Assembly (NCBI RefSeq): GCF_001724715.1
Contig: NZ_MEFG01000026.1
Location: 19,564 to 83,563 of the forward strand
Direction of reading: 5' to 3'
DNA from: Sphingomonas sp. SCN 67-18
GTDB taxonomy: Bacteria > Pseudomonadota > Alphaproteobacteria > Sphingomonadales > Sphingomonadaceae
Length of the DNA stretch: 64,000 nt
Part shown: positions 38,419-47,159 of the stretch, one piece after another
Numbering within the stretch: the stretch's first letter is position 1
Layout of the letters: each line of letters starts with the position of its first letter
Made by a program: the position numbers and the translations under genes
Notes under the pieces: model-generated
Seen by the model: only the letters and a program-made list of their open reading frames with translations
The model's database searches: none
What the model was told of the DNA's origin: nothing

Positions 38419-39374
38419 CCCGCCGCGCGGCCATATTGGGCACCGGCTCCGCCCTGCCGCGCCGCCGTGTCTCCAATGCGGAGCTGGCCGAAACCGTCGA
38501 TACCTCCGACGAATGGATCGTCGAGCGCACCGGCATCCATTTCCGCCATATCGCGGGTGAGGGGGAGACGACCTCGACGCTGGCGACCGCCGCCTGCCGC
38601 TCCGCGCTCGATGCGGCGGGGATGGATTCGTCCGCCATCGATCTGATCATTCTCGCAACGGCCACGCCGGACCAGACTTTCCCGGCCAGCGCCACCCGGG
38701 TGCAGACGGCGCTCGGCATCGACGATTGCGTCGCTTTCGACGTGCAGGCGGTGTGTTCGGGCTTTCTCTACGCGCTGTCGGTGGCGGAAAGCATGATCCG
38801 CGCCGGATCGGCCACCAATGCGCTGGTCATCGGATCGGAAACCTTCAGCCGCATCCTCGACTGGGAAGATCGCGGCACCTGCGTGCTGTTCGGCGACGGC
38901 GCGGGCGCGGTGGTGCTCGGCGCGGACGAGAGCGGGCGGGGCGTGCTGTCCACCAGGCTCCATGCCGACGGCCGGCATAATGAACTGCTTTATGTCGACG
39001 GCGGCCCGTCGACCACCGGCACCGTCGGCAAGCTGCGAATGAAGGGGCGGGAGGTGTTCCGCCACGCCGTCGTCAACCTGGCCAATGTGATGCGTGAAGC
39101 GGTGGAGGGCGCCGGCCTTGCCATGAGCGATGTCGACTGGGTCGTCCCGCACCAGGCCAATGCGCGCATTCTCGACGCGACGGCGCGCAAGCTGGGCCTG
39201 CCCGCCGAACGGGTGGTGATGACGGTGGACCAGCATGCCAACACGTCCGCGGCCTCGGTTCCGCTGGCGCTGGACACCGCGGTGCGCGACGGCCGGATCG
39301 CGCGCGGCGACGTGATCGTGCTCGAAGCGATGGGCGGCGGCTTCACCTGGGGCGCTTCGGTTGTGCGATTCTGA
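38415..39374 (+). CDS. fabH: Beta-ketoacyl-ACP synthase III
   Basis: A 319-residue condensing enzyme that joins acetyl-CoA and malonyl-ACP to start fatty acid synthesis. The triad is visible: Cys in [13 protein letters not shown], His in [11 protein letters not shown] and Asn in [12 protein letters not shown]. The typical N-terminal [13 protein letters not shown] is present. Translation is coupled to plsX through ATGA. Confidence 0.97.
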   Translation: MTRRAAILGTGSALPRRRVSNAELAETVDTSDEWIVERTGIHFRHIAGEGETTSTLATAACRSALDAAGMDSSAIDLIILATATPDQTFPASATRVQTALGIDDCVAFDVQAVCSGFLYALSVAESMIRAGSATNALVIGSETFSRILDWEDRGTCVLFGDGAGAVVLGADESGRGVLSTRLHADGRHNELLYVDGGPSTTGTVGKLRMKGREVFRHAVVNLANVMREAVEGAGLAMSDVDWVVPHQANARILDATARKLGLPAERVVMTVDQHANTSAASVPLALDTAVRDGRIARGDVIVLEAMGGGFTWGASVVRF

Positions 39375-39489
39375 AGAATAACCGCAAAATTTTTTATGGC
39401 TGACCACTAAGCCCTGAAATCAAAGCTTTCCCCTACATTCTCTGTGGTATAGGTTGTGCATTCCTTTCGAATCTAGAGTGGGAGATTCA

Positions 39490-39789
39490 ATGGTGAATGC
39501 AGGAACGTTGACTAGGGCAGATCTGGCAGAGGCACTTCATCGCGACGTGGGCTTGTCGCGGGCGGAGTCGGCCGGATTGGTGGAAAGGCTGCTGGGCCAT
39601 ATGTGCCAGGCGCTTTCCAATGGTGAAAATGTGAAGGTTTCCGGTTTCGGCAGCTTCGTCTTGCGCGACAAGGGCGAACGTGTCGGCCGCAACCCCAAGA
39701 CCGGCGTCGAGGTGCCGATCGCACCGCGCCGGGTGCTGACCTTTCGGGCAAGCCAGATGATGCGCGATCGCATCGTCAAGGCGGGCTGA
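39490..39789 (+). CDS. ihfA: Integration host factor alpha subunit
   Basis: A 99-residue HU/IHF-family nucleoid protein that bends DNA. Typical parts are [60 protein letters not shown] and [14 protein letters not shown] at 39490 with GGGAG upstream is chosen; the frame opens at 39454. A TATAGG at 39448-39453 may be part of its promoter, but the -35 is unclear. It lies between fabH and merR as in many alphaproteobacteria. Confidence 0.95.
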   Translation: MVNAGTLTRADLAEALHRDVGLSRAESAGLVERLLGHMCQALSNGENVKVSGFGSFVLRDKGERVGRNPKTGVEVPIAPRRVLTFRASQMMRDRIVKAG

Positions 39790-39800
39790 GGACGACGACA

Positions 39801-40184
39801 ATGACCGATGGCGCAGAAAAGTCTGATGGGGCTTTCCGCACCATCGGTGAATTGTCGGAGGATCTGGGGCTGCCGCAACATATATTGCGTTACTGGGAAA
39901 CCCGTTTTCCCCAGCTCCGTCCTCTCCAGCGCGCCGGGAAAAGGCGTTATTACCGGCCGGCGGACGTCGCGCTGGTCAGGCGGATCGACGGGCTTCTGAA
40001 CCGGGAAGGTTATACCATCAAGGGCGTACAGAAGCTCTTGGCGGGCCGCGCGGCGGGGGGTGCCGCGCCTGTGGCCTCGCCGCCGCCGCTGTCCAGCGCG
40101 CCGCCCGCGGCGCTGATCGCGGAACTGAAGCGCATCCGCGCATCGCTGGCGGTGGCGCTGGCCGAGGACGGCCGCGCGCTCTAG
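39801..40184 (+). CDS. MerR family transcriptional regulator
   Basis: A 127-residue protein with an N-terminal MerR-type winged helix: [40 protein letters not shown] and [20 protein letters not shown]. It belongs to the short MerR type regularly encoded after ihfA in alphaproteobacteria. The C-terminal part is Ala/Pro-rich and then helical, with no metal-binding cysteines. It follows ihfA by 11 bases. The target is unknown. Confidence 0.9.
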   Translation: MTDGAEKSDGAFRTIGELSEDLGLPQHILRYWETRFPQLRPLQRAGKRRYYRPADVALVRRIDGLLNREGYTIKGVQKLLAGRAAGGAAPVASPPPLSSAPPAALIAELKRIRASLAVALAEDGRAL

Positions 40185-40217
40185 ATTTTCAGTCCCTGTG
40201 GATTTTCAGTCCCTGTC
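40184..40217. repeat. 17-bp tandem duplication at convergent stops
   Basis: GATTTTCAGTCCCTGTG (40184-40200) is followed at once by GATTTTCAGTCCCTGTC (40201-40217). The unit begins at the last base of the merR stop and the second copy contains the sixA stop codon on the other strand. The near-perfect identity indicates a recent slippage event. Confidence 0.9.
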
Positions 40218-40748
40218 CGGGCCAAGCTCGGCATCCAGGTCGCGCGGGCGCACGAACCGTTTCAGCACCGCGCTGTCGGCCGCCAGCGCGGCCCATTCGG
40301 TCACGTCGAATTCAAGCTCGGCAAGGCTCGCGGTCGGGAATTTTTCCTCGACATCGTCGCGCAGCCGGTCGTCGGCGCGATCGGGCACCAGCATCAGCAC
40401 CAGATCCTCAAGCCCCGGATTATGCCCGACGAGCAGCAGCCTGTCGGCGCTGGCAGGGACTTCGCGGATCAAATCGAGCAGGGTGGCGGCGGAGGCGAGG
40501 TAAACCCGCCGGTCCCAGTTCGGCGCCAGCGCCTCGCCATAGCCGTCCCACACGTCGTTCAGCGTTTCCGCCACCCGCGCGGCGGGCGATGCGATGACGG
40601 CGTCGAATGTCAGCCCCTGGGCGCGCATGTGGCGGCCCATGGTGCGGGCCGCGCGCATCCCCTTGGCGTTGAGCGGCCGGTCGAAATCGCGGGCAACCAT
40701 ATCATCCCAGCCGGACTTGGCGTGGCGCAGCAGCGTCAGTGTTTTCAT
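40206..40748 (-). CDS. sixA: SixA-type histidine phosphatase
   Basis: A 180-residue phosphohistidine phosphatase. The catalytic motif is LTLLRHAKSGWDD; the second His is in LLLVGHNPGLEDLV; the Arg site is in ASPAARVAETL. The short length and lack of an extra domain fit SixA, which removes phosphate from HPt domains or PTS components. The start overlaps the dinG-type gene stop by four bases. Confidence 0.9.
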   Translation of the reverse strand: MKTLTLLRHAKSGWDDMVARDFDRPLNAKGMRAARTMGRHMRAQGLTFDAVIASPAARVAETLNDVWDGYGEALAPNWDRRVYLASAATLLDLIREVPASADRLLLVGHNPGLEDLVLMLVPDRADDRLRDDVEEKFPTASLAELEFDVTEWAALAADSAVLKRFVRPRDLDAELGPDRD

Positions 40749-43471
40749 TCTTTCTCCGGCACGGCCTGTTCGGCCGAGACATGCCCCAAGTTGGTGACGG
40801 AGGAAAGACGCTGGCGCACCCTTTCCGCCGCCTCGTCTAGCGTCACGCGGGCAATGGGCGTGCCGGGCGGAAAGGCGGTGAGCAGGCGGGACGGCATGGC
40901 GGATGAGAGCATGACGAAACAGCCCTGGTCGTCCGCGCGGCGGATCAGCCGGCCGAACGCCTGGGCCAGCCGGGCGCGGACCAGCCGGTCGTCATAGGTG
41001 CTGCCGCCGCCCGCCAGCCGCCGCGCGGCGTGGAGCACGCTGGGCTTGGGCCACGGCACCCCTTCCATCACCACCAGCCGCAGCGAATGGCCGGGCACGT
41101 CCACCCCGTCGCGCAGCGCGTCGGTGCCGAGCAGCGAGGCGCGGCTGTCGTCGCGGAAAATATCGACCAGCGTGCCGGTGTCGATCGGGTCGACATGCTG
41201 GGCGAACAGCGGCAGCCCGTCGCGCGCCAGCCGGTCGGCGATGCGGGCATGGACCGCGCGCAGCCGCCGGATGGCGGTGAACAGGCCCAGCGTGCCGCCC
41301 TCCGCCGCTGCGATCAGCCGGGCATAGGCGCCGGCCAGCTGGGCGATGTCGCCGCGCTTCACGTCGGTGACGATCAGCACCTCGGCCCGCTCCGCATAAT
41401 CGAACGGGCTGGGCGCCTCGAACCGCAGCGGCGGCCGCCCGATATGCGCGCCGCCGCTGCGTGCCTCGGCCGAATCCCAGTCGCCGCCGCCGGTCAGCGT
41501 CGCCGATGTGACGATGACGCCATGGGCGGGCTTCAGCACCAGATCGGCCAGCGGCCGGGTCGGGTCCAGCCAGTGGCGGTGCAGGCCGACATCATATTCG
41601 CGCCCCTCGATCCGGTCGACCGCCAGCCAGTCGACATAATCGCCGTCCACCGGCCCGCCGATCCGCGCGACCAGCGCCAGCCAGCCGGCCAGCGTCTCGC
41701 TGCGCCATCCCAGGCTGGCGATCGCACCCTCGATCCGCGCCCGCGCCTGCCCGTCCATCCAGTCCGGCGCGTCCTCCAGCACCGCCTCCAGCCGCCGGCC
41801 CAGCTGCACCAGCGGGCGGAGCAGCGCGTCCAGCGCCTCCGCCGCCGGTCCGGCCGCCTCGACGATCGCGCCGTCCAGCGCGGCCATTTCCGTTTCAAGC
41901 CCATAGCCGGCGTCGCCGCCCGCATCGCGCGCGAACACCGTGCCGCGCGCCGCCGCCAGCAGCGCCTCGATGGGGCCGAAGGGCGCGCCCTCGGCCAGCC
42001 GCGCCAGCCAGCCGTCGGACGGCAGCGCCTGCGCCGCATGGGTGGCCGCCGCAATCGCCCGGCCGCCCTCCTCATCATAGCTGGCGACATCAGATAGCCG
42101 CGCCGCCAGCCCGCGCCGCCGCCCGCGCGCCGTGCCCTCCGGCCCCGTCACCCAGCGACGCAGCTCGATCGCCTCCTGCCCGGACAGCGCGGTCGAGAAC
42201 ATCGAATCGGCGGCGTCGAACAGGTGATGGCCCTCGTCGAAGATGATCCGGCCGGGGCGGCTGGCGGTTTCCCGCCCGCGCGCGGCGTTGACCATGACCA
42301 GCGCATGGTTGGCGATGACGATGTCCGCGTCCGCGCTCGCCCGCGCCGCCCGCTCGATGAAGCATGTGCGGTAATGCGGGCAGCCGGCATAGACGCATTC
42401 GCCGCGCCGGTCGGTCAGCGCGGTCGATCCGTTGCGCCGGAACAGCGTCGGCAGCCATCCGGGCAGGTCGCCCCCCACCATGTCGCCGTCCTTGCTATAT
42501 GCCGCCCAGCGTGCGACGAGCTGCGCCAGCACCGCCGCGCGCCCCGCGAAGCCGCCTTGCAGCGCATCCTCCAGGTTGAGCAGGCAGAGATAATTTTCCC
42601 GCCCCTTGCGCACCACGATGCGCCGCTTGCGCTCGGCGGGGTCGGGGAACAGGCGCGCGCCCTCCCGGTCCAGCTGGCGCTGCAACGCCTTGGTGTAGGT
42701 GGATACCCAGACGGCGCCGTCCGCCTGCTCGGCCCAGAGCGAGGCCGGGGCCAGATAGCCGAGCGTCTTGCCGATGCCGGTGCCCGCCTCGGCCAGCAGC
42801 ATGGCCGGCTCGTCGCGCGCCGCGCGGGGACCGAAGGCATGGGTCGCGGCCTCGGCATAGGCGCGCTGGCCGGGGCGGACCTCCGCGCCATGGCCGGTCA
42901 GCCGGTCCAGCCGGTCCAGCGCGTCGGCGGGCGCGATGGAGACGGTGCGGGGCGCCGGGCGGGGCGGCTTCTCCTCCCATTCCGGCAGCTTCGCGAACAG
43001 CCAGCGTTCCGCCCGGGCGGGCGCGGCCAGCCGGTCGAGGATCGGCGCGGCCCACGGCCAGCGCAGCCGGGCGAGCGATTGCGCGCTGGTCCACGCACCC
43101 TCCTGTTCATGCCAGTCCGCCGCGCCGATCCGCTGCAGCAACGCCTCCGCCGCGCGGATCAGCAGGGCGGCGGCCGCCGCGTCGTCGGCGGGCGGGGCCT
43201 GGCCGATGGCGCGGGCCAGGCCCTTGGGCGTCGGCACGGCGAAGCGGGCCGGGTGGATGAAGGCGAACAGTTCCAGCACATCCAGCCCGGACAGGTCTGG
43301 ATAGCCCAGCCGCTGGCCGACAAGCGGCGCATTCAGCAGGATCATCGGCGTTTCCGCGGCCCGCGCGATCGCCTCGCCCCGGCCCACGGCGCGGGTTTCG
43401 CCGTCCGGTGTCGCGATCCAGATGCCGCCGTGGCTTGCGTGGAGCGAAGGATAAGGCAAATAGGCCGCCAT
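40745..43471 (-). CDS. DinG-type ATP-dependent DNA helicase (iron-sulphur, XPD-like)
   Basis: A 908-residue superfamily 2 helicase. Residues 1-180 are a family-specific N-terminal extension. Walker A is LAEAGTGIGKTLGYLAPA, the cluster cysteines are in NYLCLLNLED and GECVYAGCPHYRTCF, motif II is IIFDEGHHLFD, and later motifs include VTSATLTGG and FGRLIRRADDQG. It probably unwinds DNA 5'-3' during repair. The start is near the lysK start on the other strand. GC content and codon use match the neighbours. Confidence 0.92.
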   Translation of the reverse strand: MAAYLPYPSLHASHGGIWIATPDGETRAVGRGEAIARAAETPMILLNAPLVGQRLGYPDLSGLDVLELFAFIHPARFAVPTPKGLARAIGQAPPADDAAAAALLIRAAEALLQRIGAADWHEQEGAWTSAQSLARLRWPWAAPILDRLAAPARAERWLFAKLPEWEEKPPRPAPRTVSIAPADALDRLDRLTGHGAEVRPGQRAYAEAATHAFGPRAARDEPAMLLAEAGTGIGKTLGYLAPASLWAEQADGAVWVSTYTKALQRQLDREGARLFPDPAERKRRIVVRKGRENYLCLLNLEDALQGGFAGRAAVLAQLVARWAAYSKDGDMVGGDLPGWLPTLFRRNGSTALTDRRGECVYAGCPHYRTCFIERAARASADADIVIANHALVMVNAARGRETASRPGRIIFDEGHHLFDAADSMFSTALSGQEAIELRRWVTGPEGTARGRRRGLAARLSDVASYDEEGGRAIAAATHAAQALPSDGWLARLAEGAPFGPIEALLAAARGTVFARDAGGDAGYGLETEMAALDGAIVEAAGPAAEALDALLRPLVQLGRRLEAVLEDAPDWMDGQARARIEGAIASLGWRSETLAGWLALVARIGGPVDGDYVDWLAVDRIEGREYDVGLHRHWLDPTRPLADLVLKPAHGVIVTSATLTGGGDWDSAEARSGGAHIGRPPLRFEAPSPFDYAERAEVLIVTDVKRGDIAQLAGAYARLIAAAEGGTLGLFTAIRRLRAVHARIADRLARDGLPLFAQHVDPIDTGTLVDIFRDDSRASLLGTDALRDGVDVPGHSLRLVVMEGVPWPKPSVLHAARRLAGGGSTYDDRLVRARLAQAFGRLIRRADDQGCFVMLSSAMPSRLLTAFPPGTPIARVTLDEAAERVRQRLSSVTNLGHVSAEQAVPEKE

Positions 43472-43511
43472 TCGTCCCGTTATGACGGAAGCGAACGAAA
43501 GGGCAACATCG

Positions 43512-45089
43512 GTGAATGAATTGCGTGCAGCGGCGATGGATTCGAAGGCATGGCCTTATGAAGAGGCGCGCAAGCTGCTGAAACGCTATGCCGGCGGCCC
43601 GCCCGCCAAGGGGCATGTGCTGTTCGAAACCGGCTATGGCCCCTCCGGCCTGCCGCATATCGGCACATTCAACGAAGTGCTGCGCACCACCATGGTGCGC
43701 AACGCCTATCATGCGCTGTCCGACATCCCGACCCGGCTGATCGCGTTCAGCGACGATATGGACGGGCTGCGCAAGGTGCCGGACAATGTCCCCAACCAGG
43801 CGATGCTGGCCCTACATCTGGGCAAGCCGCTCACCCGCATCCCCGATCCGTTCGGCAAGTTCGAAAGCTTCGCCCATCATAATAATGCGACGCTGCGCGA
43901 TTTCCTCGATCGCTACGGTTTCGATTATGAATTCCTGTCCTCGACGGACTGCTATGCCTCCGGCCGGTTCGACGACGCGCTGCGCGGGGTGCTCCGCGCC
44001 TATGACGCGATCATGGGGGTCATGCTGCCCACGCTGCGCAAGGAGCGGCAGGCCACCTATTCGCCGGTGCTGCCGATCAGCCCAAAAAGCGGCGTCGTGC
44101 TGCAGGTGCCGGTGGAGGTGGTGGATGCGGAGGCCGGGCTGATCCGCTTCGTCGACGATGGCGACGTGATCGAGCAATCCGCGCTGGGCGGCCTCGCCAA
44201 GCTGCAATGGAAGGTCGACTGGGCGATGCGCTGGGCGGCGCTGGGCGTGGATTATGAAATGGCGGGCAAGGACCTGATCGATTCGGTCGTCCAGTCGTCC
44301 AAGATCGCGCGGGTGCTGGGCGCCCGGCCGCCGGAAGGTTTCAACTACGAGATGTTCCTCGACGAAAAGGGGGAAAAGATCTCCAAGTCCAAGGGCAATG
44401 GGCTCAGCCTCGACCAGTGGCTCACCTATGGCCCGCAGGAAAGCCTGGCCTTCTACATCTATCGCGAGCCGAAAAAGGCGAAATCGCTGCACATGGGCGT
44501 CATCCCGCGCGCAGTGGACGATTACTGGCAGTTCCGCGCCAACTGGCCGGGGCAGGAACTGCCGCAAAAGCTGGGCAATCCGGTCCATCACATCCATGAC
44601 GGCAAGGTGCCGGACGCGCCGTTGCCGGTCACCTTCGGGCTGCTGCTGAACCTGGTCGGCGTGCTGGGCGAGGCGAGCCGGGAGCAGGTGTGGGGTTATC
44701 TGGGCAATTATGTGCCGGATGCCTCGGCAGCGGCCTACCCGGAGCTGGACCGGTTGATCGACCATGCGCTCGCCTATCATCGCGATTTCATCGCCCCCAC
44801 GCTGCAACGCCGCGCGCCGGACGCGCGCGAGGCGGCGGCGCTTGAGGCGCTGGACGCGCAACTGGCGGCGCTGCCGGCCGATGCGGATGCGGAGGCGATC
44901 CAGAACGCGGTCTATGCGGTCGGCAATGCCGGCGGCTTCGAAACGCTGCGCGACTGGTTCAAGGCGCTGTACGAGACGCTGCTCGGCACCGCTCAGGGGC
45001 CGCGCATGGGCAGTTTCATCGCACTGTATGGAATCGGCAACAGTCGCGCGCTAATCGCGGAGGCGCTGGCGCTGCGTGCAACCGGCTGA
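43512..45089 (+). CDS. lysK: Lysyl-tRNA synthetase, class I
   Basis: A 525-residue archaeal-type class I LysRS, the form used by many alphaproteobacteria. HIGH motif region TGYGPSGLPHIGTFNEV, KMSKS equivalent GEKISKSKGNGLSLDQW, and an alpha-helical cage C-terminal domain. The frame opens at ATG 43482, but GTG at 43512 (MNELRAAAMDSKAWPYEEAR) has AAAGG nine bases upstream and matches the family N terminus, so I prefer it. With the upstream ATG the gap to the divergent dinG-type gene would be only ten bases. Confidence 0.93.
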   Translation: MNELRAAAMDSKAWPYEEARKLLKRYAGGPPAKGHVLFETGYGPSGLPHIGTFNEVLRTTMVRNAYHALSDIPTRLIAFSDDMDGLRKVPDNVPNQAMLALHLGKPLTRIPDPFGKFESFAHHNNATLRDFLDRYGFDYEFLSSTDCYASGRFDDALRGVLRAYDAIMGVMLPTLRKERQATYSPVLPISPKSGVVLQVPVEVVDAEAGLIRFVDDGDVIEQSALGGLAKLQWKVDWAMRWAALGVDYEMAGKDLIDSVVQSSKIARVLGARPPEGFNYEMFLDEKGEKISKSKGNGLSLDQWLTYGPQESLAFYIYREPKKAKSLHMGVIPRAVDDYWQFRANWPGQELPQKLGNPVHHIHDGKVPDAPLPVTFGLLLNLVGVLGEASREQVWGYLGNYVPDASAAAYPELDRLIDHALAYHRDFIAPTLQRRAPDAREAAALEALDAQLAALPADADAEAIQNAVYAVGNAGGFETLRDWFKALYETLLGTAQGPRMGSFIALYGIGNSRALIAEALALRATG

Positions 45090-45206
45090 GCGCCGGCGCG
45101 TTACGCGCGATGGTCCTTCCCCCTTTCGGACTGGTGCCGGGGCGCATGCCGCGGCATCGGCCGCGTTGCCGGGTTGTTCCGGCGGCGCGGCCAGGGGGAT
45201 CGGCAA

Positions 45207-45237
45207 GGGGCGCGCAAGCAGCCTGCTCCCGCGCCCC
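45207..45237. terminator. GC-rich hairpin between lysK and the RcnB-like gene
   Basis: GGGGCGCG (45207-45214) and CGCGCCCC (45230-45237) pair perfectly around a 15-nt loop, 12 bases before the convergent rcnB-like stop. No T-run. Confidence 0.45.
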
Positions 45238-45249
45238 GCCTGATCCGAC

Positions 45250-45729
45250 TTACCAGAAGAAGCCGTTGTAGATCCGCAGCACGCGCCCGCTGCGAATGTT
45301 CACCAGCAGAACGTCATTGCCGTAGCGCACCCAGCGCTCGTTGCCGCTCACCCGCGGCAGGCGGTAGCGATAGGGATCGGCAATCCAGTAACGCTGCCCG
45401 TAAAAGGCGCGGTTGATCACCACGCCCTGGCGGATCGGGCGATAGTGCTGGCCGCGCGGGGCGACATAGCGGCCCTGGCGGAAGACATTGCCGTTGCTGC
45501 GGCGGTAATCCCGCCAGTCCTCGCGCAGCTCCTGCCGGGCTTCGCGGACGTCCTGCCGCTCGCGCTGCACGTCGCGGCGGTCGCCATGGCGCTGCGCATC
45601 GCGGAGCTGCTGCTGCTGATGCCGCAGTTCCTGCTGGCTGCGCTGCACTTCGCCGTGCGACTGGGCGTAGGCGCCCGTGGCCGGCAGAATCGTCGCGGCC
45701 ATCAGAGCCGAGATGAACAATTTACGCAT
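45250..45729 (-). CDS. RcnB family exported protein
   Basis: A 159-residue periplasmic protein. Signal peptide MRKLFISALMAATILPATGA with cleavage after AYA. The middle is a long Gln/Arg/Glu-rich helix (RSQQELRHQQQQLRDAQRHG and onwards). The C-terminal domain PYRYRLPRVSGNERWVRYGN then DVLLVNIRSGRVLRIYNGFF is the RcnB/DUF3551-like nickel-cobalt homeostasis domain. Start at 45729 has GGAG seven bases upstream. A nested inverted repeat lies 20-60 bases upstream. Whether it handles metal here is unknown. Confidence 0.85.
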   Translation of the reverse strand: MRKLFISALMAATILPATGAYAQSHGEVQRSQQELRHQQQQLRDAQRHGDRRDVQRERQDVREARQELREDWRDYRRSNGNVFRQGRYVAPRGQHYRPIRQGVVINRAFYGQRYWIADPYRYRLPRVSGNERWVRYGNDVLLVNIRSGRVLRIYNGFFW

Positions 45730-45747
45730 ATCGAATCTCCATTCCTG

Positions 45748-45790
45748 CCTGTCGGGACGGTTCCAGAATCTGGAAATCCCTGCCGACAGG
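45748..45790 (-). promoter_or_regulatory. Nested inverted repeat upstream of the RcnB-like gene
   Basis: A perfect inner palindrome TTCCAGA-A-TCTGGAA (45761-45775) lies within outer arms CCTGTCGG (45748-45755) and CCGACAGG (45783-45790), sharing nearly the same centre. It is placed 19-61 bases before the ATG at 45729. Likely a regulator-binding site or a leader hairpin. Confidence 0.5.
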
Positions 45791-45919
45791 ATGGATGAAT
45801 GCGCGAGTCGCGCTGAACGGTCCGCGAACGCGTCTGTCAGCAACCAGAAAGGGTTGGCAGCCGGCGTTCGCTATGCGACGCACATGCGATGCCCGCGCCG
45901 CGACGAACGCACGGGGGCG

Positions 45920-46069
45920 ATGGAGAACGGCACGGTGCAGGACGAGCCCGACGAGGATCCGGCGATCATCGCGCAGCGCGCCAGCCTGATGGCGCGCGCC
46001 GCGCTCATCATCGCCTGCATGGCGCTGGCCGTCTCGATATTGGGGCTGTTCCTGCCGCTCAGGCCCTGA
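45920..46069 (+). CDS. Small single-pass membrane protein (49 aa)
   Basis: Begins MENGTVQDEPDEDPAIIAQR, then one hydrophobic segment AALIIACMALAVSILGLFLP and a short basic end. ATG at 45920 is preceded by GGGGG. Function unknown. Its last ten codons are part of a diverged tandem duplication (46036-46157), so the gene end has been copied downstream without the rest. Confidence 0.5.
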   Translation: MENGTVQDEPDEDPAIIAQRASLMARAALIIACMALAVSILGLFLPLRP

Positions 46070-46157
46070 GATTTCCCGGCTCGGGCTTGCCGGAGCAAAG
46101 GACTGGCCGGTTCGCCCCCCGTCCTTGCCGGACGCGACAAGGGCGATCAGCCCGCCG
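46036..46157. repeat. Copy 1 of a diverged tandem duplication
   Basis: Starts with GATATTGGGGC in the end of the 49-aa gene and ends with GATCAGCCCGCCG. Read on the minus strand it encodes GGLIALVASGKDGG, a decayed copy of the GGLIVLVMSGKDKD end of the gene at 46253-46516. It pairs with 46199-46313. Confidence 0.7.
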
Positions 46158-46198
46158 CACAGACCGGAATCATGCCGGGCGGGCACCCGTCCGCTTGC

Positions 46199-46313
46199 GA
46201 TATTGGGGCCGCGCCCGCCGGTTCAGGCCCGGAAGCCCGCGGCGGGCCGCGCTTACGGGCTGGCCGGCTCGTCCTTGTCCTTGCCGGACATGACGAGGAC
46301 GATCAGTCCGCCG
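46199..46313. repeat. Copy 2 of a diverged tandem duplication
   Basis: Starts with GATATTGGGGC, has TTCAGGCCC where copy 1 has CTCAGGCCC, then CTGGCCGG, GTCCTTGCCGGAC and GATCAGTCCGCCG in the same order and spacing. It includes the last 20 codons of the minus-strand gene at 46253. Identity by eye is roughly three quarters, with small indels. Confidence 0.7.
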
Positions 46314-46516
46314 ATCACCGCCGCGCCGGCCAGGAGCATGCCGGGGCCGGCGCCGGCAAGCTTGCCGTCCTTCGTGGTTTGCGGCGCGGCCGCGCGCACG
46401 GATTTGGCCACGGAGAGCTTTGCCGCCGCGCCGTCCGCCGCCAGCGCCGGAGACGCCGCGAGCATCAGCACGGCCGCCGCCGCGCCCGCTCTTGCCAGCC
46501 TGCTGCCCGTCATCAT
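46253..46516 (-). CDS. Small exported protein with C-terminal membrane segment
   Basis: An 87-residue protein. N-terminal signal RLARAGAAAAVLMLAASPAL (cleavage after ALA), an Ala/Lys-rich linker, then hydrophobic GMLLAGAAVIGGLIVLVMSG and the polar end KDKDEPASP. ATG at 46516 follows GGGGAAAAGGG. Function unknown; similar short proteins with a single C-terminal helix are common in sphingomonads. It lies 11 bases downstream of the peroxiredoxin gene. Confidence 0.65.
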   Translation of the reverse strand: MMTGSRLARAGAAAAVLMLAASPALAADGAAAKLSVAKSVRAAAPQTTKDGKLAGAGPGMLLAGAAVIGGLIVLVMSGKDKDEPASP

Positions 46517-46527
46517 CCCTTTTCCCC

Positions 46528-47061
46528 TTATTTCTTCGCCCGCCACGCCTTCACCGCGTCCAGCGTGTTGGTCACATGGCCGCGCGGGTTCATCGCGCTA
46601 TAGGCATAGATGATCTTGCCGTCCGGCGCGATGACATAGGAGGTGCGATTGCTCAACCCCTCCCGCTCCGCCATCTTCACGTCATAGTCGTGGATCATCG
46701 ACGCGCTGGCCAGCGCGACGGCGAACTTGTTGCGGCATTCAGTGGCGGAAAATTCGTTCAGCCGGTCGACATTGCCGGCGGTCACGCCGATCACGGTCGC
46801 GCCCGCCTTGTTGAAATCGGCGGTCGCCTCGGCAAAATCATGCGCCTCTATGGTGCATCCCGGCGTGAAGGCGGCGGGGAAGAAATACAGCACCACCGGC
46901 CCCTTTTTCAGCGCCTGGCTGAGCGTGAAGGGGAAATTCTTGCCCGCCAGCGAGCCCTGCGTCGAGAAATCGGGGGCTTTCGCGCCCACCGGAAGCACGG
47001 CGGCGGCCGGCCAGGCGAGGGTCAGCGCGGCGGCGAGGGCGATAAACGGCTTATAGGTCAT
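46528..47061 (-). CDS. Exported peroxiredoxin (AhpC/TSA, PrxQ-like)
   Basis: A 177-residue thioredoxin-fold peroxidase. Signal peptide FIALAAALTLAWPAAA, then PVGAKAPDFSTQG, the peroxidatic Cys in FFPAAFTPGCTIEAHDF, TVIGVTAGNVDRLNEFSATE with a possible resolving Cys in ECRNKF, and SNRTSYVIAPDGKIIYAYSA. It probably removes peroxides in the periplasm. The electron donor is unknown. It is followed closely by the 87-residue exported protein, probably in the same message. Confidence 0.92.
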   Translation of the reverse strand: MTYKPFIALAAALTLAWPAAAVLPVGAKAPDFSTQGSLAGKNFPFTLSQALKKGPVVLYFFPAAFTPGCTIEAHDFAEATADFNKAGATVIGVTAGNVDRLNEFSATECRNKFAVALASASMIHDYDVKMAEREGLSNRTSYVIAPDGKIIYAYSAMNPRGHVTNTLDAVKAWRAKK

Positions 47062-47159
47062 GGTTGCGATCCTGGGGTGGTGGATCGCAGGAGTTTAGGG
47101 CTCCCGGCGGCCGGGTCCAGTGCTTTGTGGACCCGTCGCCGCCACGGCCGGATGCTTTG

